NCBI RefSeq assembly: GCF_000337835.1
Contig: NZ_AOLM01000025.1
Span: forward strand, 62,001-126,000
Reading direction: 5' to 3'
Source of the DNA: Haloferax sulfurifontis ATCC BAA-897
Lineage (GTDB): Archaea > Halobacteriota > Halobacteria > Halobacteriales > Haloferacaceae
Length of the DNA stretch: 64,000 nucleotides
Under the pieces are notes generated by a model. It was not told where the DNA came from, made no database searches, and saw only the letters and a list, made by a program, of their open reading frames with translations. Shown here one piece after another: positions 17,396 through 26,121 of this stretch. A program made the position numbers and the translations under genes. Within the stretch, counting starts at the first letter, position 1. Each line of letters begins with the position of its first letter.

Positions 17396-18547
17396 TCAGA
17401 GCGCGCGTTCCAGTCGGTCCATCGCGGTCGTCAGCGTCTCGACGTCCGCGGCGTACGAAAAGCGCACGTACCCCTCCCCGGCCGCGCCGAAGACCGCACC
17501 CGGGACGGAGGCGACGCCGGCCTCCGACATGAGGCGCTCGACGAACGCCCGGCTGTCCGTCGTGTGGGCCGAGACGTCGGCGAACACGTAGAACGCGCCG
17601 CGCGGCGTCCCCGGGTCGATGCCGTCGATGGCGGCCAGTCGGTCGAGCACGAGTCGCCGCCGCTCGGCGAACGCCTCGCGGAGTTCGCCGACGACGTACC
17701 GGTTCGCCAACGCCGCGCTCGCGGCGACCTGCGCCGGCTCGGGGACCGACGAGACGGTGTGTTCCTGCAGGACGCGCATCGCGTCGATGACGCGCTCGGG
17801 GGCGCTCGCGTATCCGATTCGCCACCCGGTCATCGCGTACGACTTCGAGAAGCTGTGAACCGTTACGATTCGGTCGAACCGATCGCCGTCGCTCGCCAGC
17901 GAGTGGTGCGTCGCGCCGTCGTACACGAGGTCTTCGTACGTCTCGTCCGCGATGACCCACAGGCCGTGTTCGGCCGCGACGTCGTCGAGCGCCCGGAGCC
18001 GGTCGGGCGGGATGACGGCCCCGGTCGGGTTCCCCGGCGAGTTCAGGAGTATCGCCGTCGTGTCGTCGCTCACCGCCGCCTCGACGGCGTCCGGCGTGGG
18101 GACGAACGCCTCGTCGGTCGAAACCGGGGCGAGCCGGGCGTTCGCGCTGGCGACGTGGCCGTGGTAGTTCGGCCAGTACGGCTCGGGGACGAGCACTTCG
18201 TCGCCGGGGTCACAGAGCACGTTGACCGCGGCGAACAGCGCGCCCATCGCGCCCGGCGTGACGATAATCTCCGACTCGGGGGCGGCGTCGATGCCGTTTT
18301 CGACGGCGAGCTTCTCCGCGAGCGCGGCGCGTAACTCCGGCCGCCCCACCGTTTCGGTGTAACTGCTCGCGCCGGTGCCGACCGCCTCGGAGACGGCGGC
18401 GGCTATCGGCTCGGGCGTCGCGAAATCGGGCTCGCCGATACTCAGGTCGGCGAGGTCGTCGTACGACTGCGCCGCGTCGAACACCTCGCGGATTCCCGAC
18501 TGCGGCATTCTCGTCGAGAGCCCCGAGAGTCCGGGTCGCTTCATCAT
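17396..18547 (-). CDS. Pyridoxal-phosphate aminotransferase, class I
   Basis: 383 residues, AspC/AAT-I fold. The PLP lysine lies in VHSFSKSYAMTGWRIGYA. Also present are LNSPGNPTGAVIP (Asn and substrate loop), WVIADETYEDLVYDG (Asp and Tyr for PLP) and a C-terminal Arg in YVRFSYA. It transfers the amino group of an amino acid to a 2-oxoacid. Having RidA next to it fits an enzyme that can release reactive enamines. Its dyad lies exactly 38 bp before the ATG. The amino acid specificity is unknown. Confidence 0.9.
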   Translation of the reverse strand: MMKRPGLSGLSTRMPQSGIREVFDAAQSYDDLADLSIGEPDFATPEPIAAAVSEAVGTGASSYTETVGRPELRAALAEKLAVENGIDAAPESEIIVTPGAMGALFAAVNVLCDPGDEVLVPEPYWPNYHGHVASANARLAPVSTDEAFVPTPDAVEAAVSDDTTAILLNSPGNPTGAVIPPDRLRALDDVAAEHGLWVIADETYEDLVYDGATHHSLASDGDRFDRIVTVHSFSKSYAMTGWRIGYASAPERVIDAMRVLQEHTVSSVPEPAQVAASAALANRYVVGELREAFAERRRLVLDRLAAIDGIDPGTPRGAFYVFADVSAHTTDSRAFVERLMSEAGVASVPGAVFGAAGEGYVRFSYAADVETLTTAMDRLERAL

Positions 18548-18584
18548 ACACTCGGGTGCGCGTCCGGGACAGTAAACCGACTCA

Positions 18585-18598
18585 CCTCCGTATGGCGG
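18585..18598 (-). promoter_or_regulatory. Cluster dyad 6 (aminotransferase gene)
   Basis: Coding strand CCGCCATACGGAGG, a full match to the consensus, followed after eight bases by TTTACT. It ends 38 bp before the ATG at 18547 and lies within the short gap after the RidA gene stop side. Confidence 0.78.
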
Positions 18599-18601
18599 CG
18601 C

Positions 18602-19045
18602 TCAGAGCTCGCGGACCACGTCGCCGTCGGGCTCGATGGCGTCGACGTCGGCCTCCGTGAGCGGGAGTTCGACCTCGACTTCGACGAGGTAGTCCTCGTT
18701 GGCCAACTGGTCGTGTCCGAGGACGGTGTGGCACGGATACGGCTCTTCGAACGTCTCCAGGTACACCTCTTTGTAGCCGTCGTAGTAGTGTTCCTTCGCG
18801 TCGACGATGTGGGTCGTGACCTTGGCGACGTCGGCGTACGTCATGCCGATGGCGTCGAGCAGAATCCCGACGTTCTCGTACGCCTTCCGCGCCTGCGTCT
18901 CGATGTCGTCGCCGACGACGTTCGAGTCGGCGTCCATCGCGACCTGCCCGGCCATGTAGAACTGCTGGCTGTCGATTATGGCGTGATTGTAGCCGATACT
19001 GCGCGCGTCCTTGAGCTCCGGCGGGTTGATAGCGTAACGTGTCAC
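18602..19045 (-). CDS. RidA family enamine/imine deaminase
   Basis: 147 residues, YjgF/YER057c/UK114 fold. MAGQVAMDADSNVVG, ETQARKAYENVGILLDAIG and ADVAKVTTHIVDAKEHY are typical blocks. The Arg near the C terminus that binds carboxylates in true RidA (usually R-x-x-V-E-V) is replaced by EDYLVEVEVELPL, so it may belong to a non-deaminase or divergent subgroup. It probably protects against, or processes, imines from the neighbouring PLP enzyme. Start at ATG 19045. Confidence 0.85.
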   Translation of the reverse strand: MTRYAINPPELKDARSIGYNHAIIDSQQFYMAGQVAMDADSNVVGDDIETQARKAYENVGILLDAIGMTYADVAKVTTHIVDAKEHYYDGYKEVYLETFEEPYPCHTVLGHDQLANEDYLVEVEVELPLTEADVDAIEPDGDVVREL

Positions 19046-19081
19046 GGTCGAACTTCCGAGAACGAGTTAAAAAAACGCCAC

Positions 19082-19095
19082 CCTCCGGATGGTGG
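19082..19095 (-). promoter_or_regulatory. Cluster dyad 7 (RidA gene)
   Basis: Coding strand CCACCATCCGGAGG, then six bases, then a run of seven T followed by AAC as TATA box. It ends 37 bp before the start at 19045. Confidence 0.75.
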
Positions 19096-19106
19096 TGTCG
19101 CCGGGC

Positions 19107-20354
19107 TCAGTCCGACGCCAGCGAGCGGACCGTCTCGGCGAGGACGCCCGTCGCAGTCGCGCAGTCGTCCCAGTCGGTCCACTCCCGCGGGGAGTGGGAG
19201 ACGCCGTCCCGCGAGGGGGCAAACAGGAGCCCCGCGTCCGTGACCGCCGCGAGGTTCGCCGTGTCGTGCATCGCCGCCGAGTGCAGGCGGAGCGCGTCGA
19301 CCGACCTCGTCGCCGCCGCGGCGTCCGCCGCCGCGAGACACCGGTCCGCCATCCGACTCGGCGGGCTGTCCCGGTACCGCGACATCGACGTCTCGACGCC
19401 CCTGTTGCGTTCGAGTCGCGCGAGGCTGGTCCGACAGCGCTCGACGAGGCGGTCCATCGTCTCGTGTTCCACGTCTCGGATGTCGAGTTGGAGTCGGACC
19501 TCGGCCGGGACGATGTTCCGGGCGTTCGGTTCGATGGTTCCCTTTCCGGCCGTCCCGACGGCGGCCTCGCTCGTCGTCGCCAGCTCCTCCGCCGCGCGTT
19601 CGAGGTCGAGGACGAACTCGGACGCGGCCGCGAGCGCGTCGGACCGCTCGTACATCGGCGTCGACCCGGCGTGGTCGGCCTCGCCGGTCACCGCCACCTC
19701 GCAGTTGGTGATGCCCGTGATGGAGTCGACGACGCCGACGCCGGCGTTCGCCCCGGTCAGGCGCGTCCCCTGCTCGATGTGGAGTTCCATCCACGCGTCC
19801 CACTCGGCGGGGTCGACCGCGTCGCTCCCGGCGAAGCCGACTCGGTCGAGGTGGTCGCGTAGCGTGACGCCGTCGTCGTCTTCGAGCGCGAGCGCCTCGT
19901 CGACGCCCATTTTCCCCGTCGCCACCGACGACCCGAGCGTCCCGACGCCGAACCGACCGCCCTCCTCCTCGGTGAACGAGACGACTTCGACCGGGCGGGC
20001 GGGGGCGACGTCCGCTTCCTGCATCGCCCGGACGCCTTCGAGCGCGCCGTACGTTCCGAGCGGGCCGTCGAAGATACCGCCGCGAGGGACGGAGTCGAGG
20101 TGGCTCCCGAACGCGACGGGGGCCGCCGACGGGTCGCACGAAGGCGGCGTCCAGCGACCGAAGATGTTCCCGACGGCGTCGACCCGAACGTCGAGGCCGG
20201 CCGCTTCGAGGCGCTCGACGAAGCGCTCTCGCACGCCCCGGTCCGCCTCGCTCCCGGTGAGGACGGTTCGCCCGACGCCCCCGTCGGCGTCGACGTCCCC
20301 GAACGCGGCGTTCTCCTGTAGGTCGCGTCGGAGTCTGTCCGTGTCGATGTTCAT
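19107..20354 (-). CDS. M20-family amidohydrolase (N-carbamoyl-amino acid hydrolase type)
   Basis: 415 residues. Bimetal ligands are in GSHLDSVPRGGIFDGPLG (His and Asp), SFTEEEGGRFG (Glu pair), LHIEQGTRL (His) and MHDTANLA (His). The block order matches the HyuC/AllC group: N-carbamoyl-L-amino acid hydrolases, allantoate amidohydrolases and beta-ureidopropionases. It should release CO2/NH3 or an acyl group from an N-substituted amino acid or ureido compound. This reaction would feed the adjacent aminotransferase. It is divergent from the lut genes, with back-to-back dyads between them. Confidence 0.88.
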   Translation of the reverse strand: MNIDTDRLRRDLQENAAFGDVDADGGVGRTVLTGSEADRGVRERFVERLEAAGLDVRVDAVGNIFGRWTPPSCDPSAAPVAFGSHLDSVPRGGIFDGPLGTYGALEGVRAMQEADVAPARPVEVVSFTEEEGGRFGVGTLGSSVATGKMGVDEALALEDDDGVTLRDHLDRVGFAGSDAVDPAEWDAWMELHIEQGTRLTGANAGVGVVDSITGITNCEVAVTGEADHAGSTPMYERSDALAAASEFVLDLERAAEELATTSEAAVGTAGKGTIEPNARNIVPAEVRLQLDIRDVEHETMDRLVERCRTSLARLERNRGVETSMSRYRDSPPSRMADRCLAAADAAAATRSVDALRLHSAAMHDTANLAAVTDAGLLFAPSRDGVSHSPREWTDWDDCATATGVLAETVRSLASD

Positions 20355-20391
20355 ACCCGGGACCTGAACGGCCGTGCGGATAAACCCGAAT

Positions 20392-20405
20392 CCCCCATGT
20401 GGCGG
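20392..20405 (-). promoter_or_regulatory. Cluster dyad 8 (M20 hydrolase gene)
   Basis: Coding strand CCGCCACATGGGGG, then seven bases, then TTTATC. It ends 38 bp before ATG 20354. Confidence 0.73.
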
Positions 20406-20417
20406 CGAGGCCGGCGA

Positions 20418-20431
20418 CCGCCATACGGAGC
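20418..20431 (+). promoter_or_regulatory. Cluster dyad 9 (lutC operon)
   Basis: CCGCCATACGGAGC, one mismatch to consensus, ends 38 bp before ATG 20469. It lies 12 bp from dyad 8, which faces the other way, so two regulator dimers could sit side by side. Confidence 0.75.
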
Positions 20432-20468
20432 GGGTAGCTCTTAGTGTGTCTCCGAGAACTGGTGGTCA

Positions 20469-20975
20469 ATGAGTGATACTGACACACAACTGTTCGCGTC
20501 CTCGCTCGCGGCCATCGACGTTCCGCTGACGCGGACCGACACGGCGGGGTTCGCCTCGACTATCGACTCGCTCGTGACGGAGCCCGCGGTCGGCGTCCCC
20601 CTCCACCTCGAGGGCGTCTCGCTCGACGACACCGTCGTCCAGACGCCGCCCACGCCTCGCCTGCTTCGGGAAGCCGAGACGGGCGTGACGGGCGTCGGCC
20701 ACGCCATCGCCGAACACGGGACGCTCGTCATCGACAGCGACGACGCGGGCACCGAACCCGTCAGCCTCTATCCGCCGACGCACCTCGCCGTCGTCCGCGA
20801 GAGCGACATCCTCCCCGACGTCGCGTCCGCGACCGCCTCCGTCGGCGAGCGCTTCGCCGCCGGCGGCTCCGCGGTGTTCGCCACGGGCGTGAGTTCGACC
20901 GGCGACATGGGCGCGCTCGTCGAGGGCGTCCACGGCCCCAAACACGTCGAAGTCGTCGTTCTCACAGACCAATGA
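20469..20975 (+). CDS. LUD-domain protein LutC-like
   Basis: 168 residues, LUD (LutC/YkgG) domain. The conserved C-terminal block appears as ATGVSSTGDMGALVEGVHGPK. LutC is a subunit of the L-lactate utilisation complex LutABC, which oxidises lactate to pyruvate through iron-sulfur proteins. The stop overlaps the start of the next gene by four bases (ATGA), so the two form an operon. In this setting the natural substrate may be another 2-hydroxyacid. Confidence 0.85.
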   Translation: MSDTDTQLFASSLAAIDVPLTRTDTAGFASTIDSLVTEPAVGVPLHLEGVSLDDTVVQTPPTPRLLREAETGVTGVGHAIAEHGTLVIDSDDAGTEPVSLYPPTHLAVVRESDILPDVASATASVGERFAAGGSAVFATGVSSTGDMGALVEGVHGPKHVEVVVLTDQ

Positions 20976-23182
20976 GCGCGCAATCCGAGCGCCGACGGAA
21001 GGCGCGAAAACTCCGCGAACTCCTCGACGCCGAGGGCGACGCCGTCTACGAGAACGTCACGCACCTGAATCAGGGCCGATACGACGCCATCGAGCGGTTC
21101 GACGAGTTCGAGACGCTCCGAACCGAGGCCCGGAGCATCAAGGAGGCCGCCATCGAGAACCTCCCGTCGCTCATCGAGACGCTCCGCGAGAGCGTCGAGG
21201 CCAACGGCGGGTCGGTGTACGTCGCTGACGACGCCGCCGACGCGAACCGCTACATTCGCGACGTGGCCGAGGCGAACGAGGCGGAGACGCTCGTGAAGTC
21301 GAAATCCATGACGACCGAGGAAATCGAGCTCAACGAGTCGCTCGAAGCCGCCGGCGTGGACGTCTGGGAGACCGACCTCGGCGAGTTCGTCCTCCAGGTC
21401 GCCGACGAGAGCCCGTCTCACATCGTCGGTCCCTCGCTTCACAAGTCCCGCGAGGAGGTCGCGGCCCTGTTCAACGACGTGTTCGACCCCGAGGTCCCCT
21501 TCGAGACGGCGGAAGAACTCACCGAGTTCGCGCGGGACTACCTCGGCGACCGGATACGAGAGGCGGACGTCGGGATGACGGGCGCGAACTTCGTCCTCGC
21601 GGACTCGGGGACCATCACCATCGTGACGAACGAGGGCAACGCCCGGAAGTCGGCGGTGACGCCCGACACCCACGTCGCGGTCACGGGCGTCGAGAAAATC
21701 CTCCCGAGCGCCGCCGAACTCGAACCGTTCGTCAACCTCATCTCGCGCGCCGCGACGGGACAGGACATCTCGCAGTACGTCTCGATGCTCACGCCGCCGG
21801 TCGAGACCCCGACGATAGACTTCGAGAACCCCGACGAACCGCTCGGGAGCGGCGACGCAGAGCGGGAGTTCCACCTCGTGCTCATCGACAACGGCCGGCT
21901 CGCCATGCGCGACGACGACCACCTGCGCGAGACGCTCTACTGCATTCGGTGCGGTGCGTGTGCGAACTCCTGCGGCAACTTCCAGCACGTCGGCGGCCAC
22001 GCCTTCGGCGGCGAGACGTACACGGGGGGAATCGCCACCGGCTGGGAGGCCGGCGTCGAGGGCCTCGACAGCGCCGCGGAGTTCAACGACCTCTGTACCG
22101 GCTGTTCGCGGTGCGTGAACGCCTGTCCCGTCAAAATCGACATCCCGTGGATAAACACGGTCGTCCGCGACCGACTCAACGGAGAGGCGACGCCGTCCGA
22201 CCTCGAATTCCTCGTCGAGGGGCTGACGCCGGACGCCGAGGGGACCGTCACGCCGCAAAAGCGCCTCTTCGGTAACTTCGGGACGCTCGCGCGACTCGGG
22301 AGCGCCACCGCACCGCTGTCGAACTGGGTGGCGGACCTCGGTCCCGTCCGGTCGCTGATGGACCGGTATCTCGGCGTCGCGCCGGACCGGGAGCTCCCGA
22401 CGTTCCAGCGCGAGACGCTGGTCGACTGGTTCCAGTCCCGGCGACCGCGCGCGCCGAACGCGACCGCGACCCGCAAGGTGGTGCTCTATCCCGACGCCTA
22501 CACGAACTACGTCCTCGTCGACCGCGGGAAAGCGGCCGTCAGAACGCTCGAAGCACTCGGCGCGCACGTGGAACTCGCAACCCCGATAGAGAGTGGCCGC
22601 GCGCCGCTCTCGCAGGGGATGGTCGCCACGGCGACCCGGCAGGCCGAGGCCGTCGCGAGCGACCTCGCGCCGTATCTCGACTCGTCGTTCGACGTCGTCG
22701 TCGTCGAACCGTCCGACCTCGCGATGATGCGCCGGGAGTACGGCAAGCTCCTCGACGACGAGACCCACGCCCGGCTCTCGGAACACAGCTACGACGTCAT
22801 GGAGTACGTGTTCGGCCTGCTGTCGAACGGCGCGGACCCGGCGGCCCTCGCGGCCCCCGACGCGCCGGTCGCCTACCACAGTCACTGCCAACAGCGGACG
22901 CTCGGCGTCGAGACGTACACCGAGGCGGTGCTCGACGACCTCGGATTCGACGTCGTCACCTCGGACGTGGAGTGCTGTGGGATGGCCGGGAGCTTCGGCT
23001 ACAAGTCGGAGTACTACGAGCTTTCGATGGACGTGGGCGCGGAGCTCGCCGACCAGTTCGCCGACGCGGGCGACCGCGTGGTCGTCGCCAGCGGCACCTC
23101 GTGTACCGAGCAACTGACCGACCTCCTCGCCCGCGACGTGACCCACCCGGTCGAACTCGTCGCGCCCGACGAGGCCCCCTGA
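20972..23182 (+). CDS. LutB-LutA fusion: LUD, 2x[4Fe-4S], CCG domain
   Basis: 736 residues. Residues about 60-300 are a LUD domain. Two ferredoxin-type clusters follow: C324, C327, C330, C334 and C375, C378, C381, C385 (the last in VNACPVKIDIP). The C-terminal 290 residues are a LutA/GlpC-like CCG region. The second CCG motif is complete (VECCGMAGSFGYKS, with YHSHCQQRT before it). The first is degenerate: ESGRAPLSQGM stands where CCGR is expected, and VEPSDLAMM has Asp for Cys. LutB and LutA are usually separate proteins, so this is a fusion. It probably acts at the cytoplasmic membrane face, passing electrons to quinone. Confidence 0.88.
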   Translation: MSAQSERRRKARKLRELLDAEGDAVYENVTHLNQGRYDAIERFDEFETLRTEARSIKEAAIENLPSLIETLRESVEANGGSVYVADDAADANRYIRDVAEANEAETLVKSKSMTTEEIELNESLEAAGVDVWETDLGEFVLQVADESPSHIVGPSLHKSREEVAALFNDVFDPEVPFETAEELTEFARDYLGDRIREADVGMTGANFVLADSGTITIVTNEGNARKSAVTPDTHVAVTGVEKILPSAAELEPFVNLISRAATGQDISQYVSMLTPPVETPTIDFENPDEPLGSGDAEREFHLVLIDNGRLAMRDDDHLRETLYCIRCGACANSCGNFQHVGGHAFGGETYTGGIATGWEAGVEGLDSAAEFNDLCTGCSRCVNACPVKIDIPWINTVVRDRLNGEATPSDLEFLVEGLTPDAEGTVTPQKRLFGNFGTLARLGSATAPLSNWVADLGPVRSLMDRYLGVAPDRELPTFQRETLVDWFQSRRPRAPNATATRKVVLYPDAYTNYVLVDRGKAAVRTLEALGAHVELATPIESGRAPLSQGMVATATRQAEAVASDLAPYLDSSFDVVVVEPSDLAMMRREYGKLLDDETHARLSEHSYDVMEYVFGLLSNGADPAALAAPDAPVAYHSHCQQRTLGVETYTEAVLDDLGFDVVTSDVECCGMAGSFGYKSEYYELSMDVGAELADQFADAGDRVVVASGTSCTEQLTDLLARDVTHPVELVAPDEAP

Positions 23183-23284
23183 ACGGCGACCGGCCGTCGT
23201 CGCCCGGCGTTCACAGACGGCAGGACTCTCATTCATGTGTGACCCCTCACCGACTCGCTCGCGCCCGCCGGCGGTGTCCCGACG

Positions 23285-24187
23285 ATGGCCGACGTGCTCG
23301 TCTTGGGCGACGCCATCGTCGACGCCGTCTTCGCCGGTCTCGACCGCTACCCCGACCGCGGGGAGGAACTCGTCGCGCCGTCGTTCGAACTGCGGCCGGG
23401 CGGCTCCGCGGGCTACGCGTCGCTCGGCCTCGCGGCGCTGGGGAGTCGCCCGGCGGCGGTCACCTACGTCGGCGACGACGTGCTCTCTACGCACTGGCGC
23501 ACGTTTCTCGACGCCCGCGGCGTCGACACGAGCCGCGTGGTCGAACAGCCGGACGCGACGGTGAGCGTCGCCGCCGGCTTCCTGTTCGAGTCCGACCGCT
23601 CGTTCGTCACCCACCGGGGTGCGATGACCGACGGCGCGATTCCCGCCGTCACACCCGACGGGTTCGACGCGCTGTTCGTCGCCGGGCTATCACAGGCCCC
23701 GTACCTCTGGGGCGACGACGCCGTCGCCATCGCCCGCGAGTTCTCCGCCCGCGGTCGCCCGGTGTTTCTCGACACGAACTGGTCGCCCGGCGACTGGCTC
23801 TCGACGGCCGAAGCGCTCCTCCCGCACGTCGACACCCTGTTCGCGAACGACGCGGAAGCGCGTCGCCTCTCCGGGTGTGACGACCTCGTCGCCGCCGCGG
23901 AGACGCTCGTCGCCGACGGAGCCGACGCCTGCGTCGTGAAAGCCGGCGACCGCGGCTGTCTCGTCGCCGACGGGCAGTCGGAGGCGACGTGGGTCGAGAC
24001 GGAACCGGCCGCGTCGGTCGACGCCTGCGGGGCGGGCGACTTCTTCGACGCCGGCTTCATTCACGCGCGGTTCGCTGGAGCCGACAGACCGGCGGCCGCG
24101 GCCGTTGCCAACCGCTGTGCGCGGGCGGCAATCACGAACTTCGAACTTCGGGCGAAACTCGACGCGATAGCTGACCTGTCCGAGTAA
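23285..24187 (+). CDS. PfkB-family carbohydrate kinase
   Basis: 300 residues, ribokinase fold. The N-terminal signature is PGGSAGYASLGLAALG and the C-terminal catalytic motif is DACGAGDFFDAGF (246-258, with D252 as base). It phosphorylates a sugar, nucleoside or sugar acid; specificity is not clear. Start ATG 23285. It follows lutBA by about 100 bp on the same strand without a dyad of its own, so it could be read through from the lut promoter. Confidence 0.87.
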   Translation: MADVLVLGDAIVDAVFAGLDRYPDRGEELVAPSFELRPGGSAGYASLGLAALGSRPAAVTYVGDDVLSTHWRTFLDARGVDTSRVVEQPDATVSVAAGFLFESDRSFVTHRGAMTDGAIPAVTPDGFDALFVAGLSQAPYLWGDDAVAIAREFSARGRPVFLDTNWSPGDWLSTAEALLPHVDTLFANDAEARRLSGCDDLVAAAETLVADGADACVVKAGDRGCLVADGQSEATWVETEPAASVDACGAGDFFDAGFIHARFAGADRPAAAAVANRCARAAITNFELRAKLDAIADLSE

Positions 24188-24229
24188 CTGCCCGCGATCG
24201 GCGTCCCCCGGGAAAAAAGCGTTCCGCCG

Positions 24230-25039
24230 TTAGCTGTGGAGGAACCGCTCGAGGCCGACGACGCGGTCCGCGACGACGATGGCGACGATGGCGATGATGA
24301 CGTAGATGCTCGCCACGGCCGCGATTTGGGGGCTGATGTTCCCCCGAATCGCGCCGTAAATCGCGACGGGAAGCGTTTCGGTCGCCGTCGTCGTGATGAT
24401 GAGGCTCACGATGAACTCGTTCAACGCGAGCATGAACATCAGGAACGACCCCGAGATGACGCCGGGCATCAGCGCCGGGAGCGTCACGTATCTGAACGTC
24501 TGTATCTCCTCCGCGCCGAGGCTCTGTGCGGCGTCTTCGAGCGTGGAGTCGAACGCGTTGACGCTCGACGAGACGCTCCATATCATGAAGGGGATGTTGA
24601 TGATGGTCAGCGCCAGCCCGACGGCCCATAGCTCGGCGATCCACCCCAACCGGCCGAAGATGATGAGCAGGATGAACCCCGACACGACCAGCGGGACGGT
24701 AAACGGCAACAGGAGGTAAATCTGGATTCCGTGTTCGAATCTGACGTCGTATCGGTTCAGGCCGAGCGCCGTCATCACGCCGATGGGAATCGCGAGGGCC
24801 GTACAGAAGACGGCGACCATGACGCTGTTGAAGAACGGTTCGAGATACCCCGGTTCCTGAATCAGCGACGCGTACCACCTGAGGCTCAGTTCGGTCGGCG
24901 GGAACGAGATAATCTGGTTCGCTCCCAGCGAGACGACGAGGATGATGACCGACGGGAGAATCAGGAAGACGAACTCGAAGAGCGTGAACGCCGCCAGGTA
25001 CGGGTGGTCGGTGCCGAACCGACGGAGGAGTCCGCTCAT
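24230..25039 (-). CDS. ABC transporter permease, PotC-like
   Basis: 269 residues with six membrane helices. The inner-membrane permease motif (EAA loop) is LEDAAQSLGAEEIQTFRYV. It begins at ATG 25039, overlapping the stop of the upstream permease by four bases. The frame is open for another 250 codons upstream, but that part lies over the first permease gene. It pairs with the preceding permease as the PotB/PotC heterodimer. Confidence 0.9.
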   Translation of the reverse strand: MSGLLRRFGTDHPYLAAFTLFEFVFLILPSVIILVVSLGANQIISFPPTELSLRWYASLIQEPGYLEPFFNSVMVAVFCTALAIPIGVMTALGLNRYDVRFEHGIQIYLLLPFTVPLVVSGFILLIIFGRLGWIAELWAVGLALTIINIPFMIWSVSSSVNAFDSTLEDAAQSLGAEEIQTFRYVTLPALMPGVISGSFLMFMLALNEFIVSLIITTTATETLPVAIYGAIRGNISPQIAAVASIYVIIAIVAIVVADRVVGLERFLHS

Positions 25040-25995
25040 TGTTCGCCCGCCTCCACGCCGAGGGTCCCGGTTCCGTACAGTTTGAACACGGCGAACACGA
25101 ACACCGACGCCACGAGGACGAGGATGATACACAGCACCGCCGCGAACGGGTAGTTCATCATGTCGAACACCTTGCTGTAGATGAAGTTCGCGACGAAGCT
25201 GTTCGTCCCGCCACCGAGCAGATTGGGGATGGCGTAGTTCGCCATCGACAGCGTGAACACGACGATCGTCGCCGCGGTGATTCCGGGCCGCGAGAGGGGT
25301 AACACGACGTGTCTGAACGTCTCCCAGTTGTTCGCCCCGCAGTTCTGCGCCGCGCGTTCGAGGTCGCTGTCGATGCTTGCTATCGCGGGCGTCAACATCA
25401 GCACCGCGAACGGCATCAGATACTGCAGGAGCCCCACGACGATGGCGGCGGGGGTTCCGATGATGCTCACCGTCTCGATTCCGAGCGCGTTCAGTCCCCA
25501 GTTCAGCAGGCCGTTTTTCCCGAGGACGATGAGCCAGCCGTACGCTCGGATGATGACTCCCGTGAAGAACGGCACGAACAGGCCGAACAGCAGGACGTAC
25601 CGGAACACCGGCCGCCTCGTGCGAACGACGAGATACGCGTACGGAACCGCGAGCCCGACGCTTCCGACCGTGACGAGCGCCGAGTACAGCAGGGTCCTGA
25701 AGAACACGGTGTGGAACGCCCCCGTCTCGACGAGGCGCATCCAGTTGTCCAGCGTGAGTTCGTAGACGAATATCTCGATGGTGTCGTACGTGAGCACACT
25801 GTACCACGCGAGCATGACCATCCCGACGGCGAGGAAACTAACCAACAGGATGCTCGGCGCGATGAGCACGTATCCGAACCGGTCCGCGACCGACGACGTA
25901 TCGAGGGGCAGGCGGTTCTTTGCCGCGATAAGCCCGTCCATCACTTTCCACTTCGCGCGCAGTCGCTGATGTTGGAACTCGTCTCGAATGCTCAC
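25036..25995 (-). CDS. ABC transporter permease, PotB-like
   Basis: 319 residues. A soluble N terminus of about 45 residues is followed by six membrane helices and the EAA loop LERAAQNCGANNWETFRHVV. It is first of the two permease genes. The start is GTG 25995, overlapping the stop of a 29-codon upstream frame (GTGA). The regulon dyad lies 127 bp upstream, farther than in any other unit, which leaves room for that leader. Confidence 0.9.
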   Translation of the reverse strand: MSIRDEFQHQRLRAKWKVMDGLIAAKNRLPLDTSSVADRFGYVLIAPSILLVSFLAVGMVMLAWYSVLTYDTIEIFVYELTLDNWMRLVETGAFHTVFFRTLLYSALVTVGSVGLAVPYAYLVVRTRRPVFRYVLLFGLFVPFFTGVIIRAYGWLIVLGKNGLLNWGLNALGIETVSIIGTPAAIVVGLLQYLMPFAVLMLTPAIASIDSDLERAAQNCGANNWETFRHVVLPLSRPGITAATIVVFTLSMANYAIPNLLGGGTNSFVANFIYSKVFDMMNYPFAAVLCIILVLVASVFVFAVFKLYGTGTLGVEAGEQ

Positions 25996-26081
25996 GGCGC
26001 TCTCCCCCTCGGGCCGGCCGCCGGGAATCGGCGCGTCGCCACCGCGCCGACGAGCGATACGCAGTTACTCGATGCGTTCAT
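25992..26081 (-). CDS. Possible 29-residue leader peptide
   Basis: ATG 26081 begins a 29-codon frame (MNASSNCVSLVGAVATRRF and on) that ends in TGA overlapping the GTG of the permease gene. Its ATG is 41 bp from the dyad, close to the standard spacing, so the transcript likely starts here. The same arrangement is seen before the glycerol-dehydrogenase-like gene. Confidence 0.35.
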   Translation of the reverse strand: MNASSNCVSLVGAVATRRFPAAGPRGRAP

Positions 26082-26121
26082 GTTACTCGGGCTATGGACA
26101 GAGACGTTCTTACGTAGGTGT

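Noticed and set aside
20768-23614. A 948-codon open frame antisense to lutBA, and many similar long antisense frames
   Set aside because: High GC makes stop codons rare on the opposite strand. The sense genes have clear domains; the antisense frames have low-complexity Arg/Val-rich sequence.
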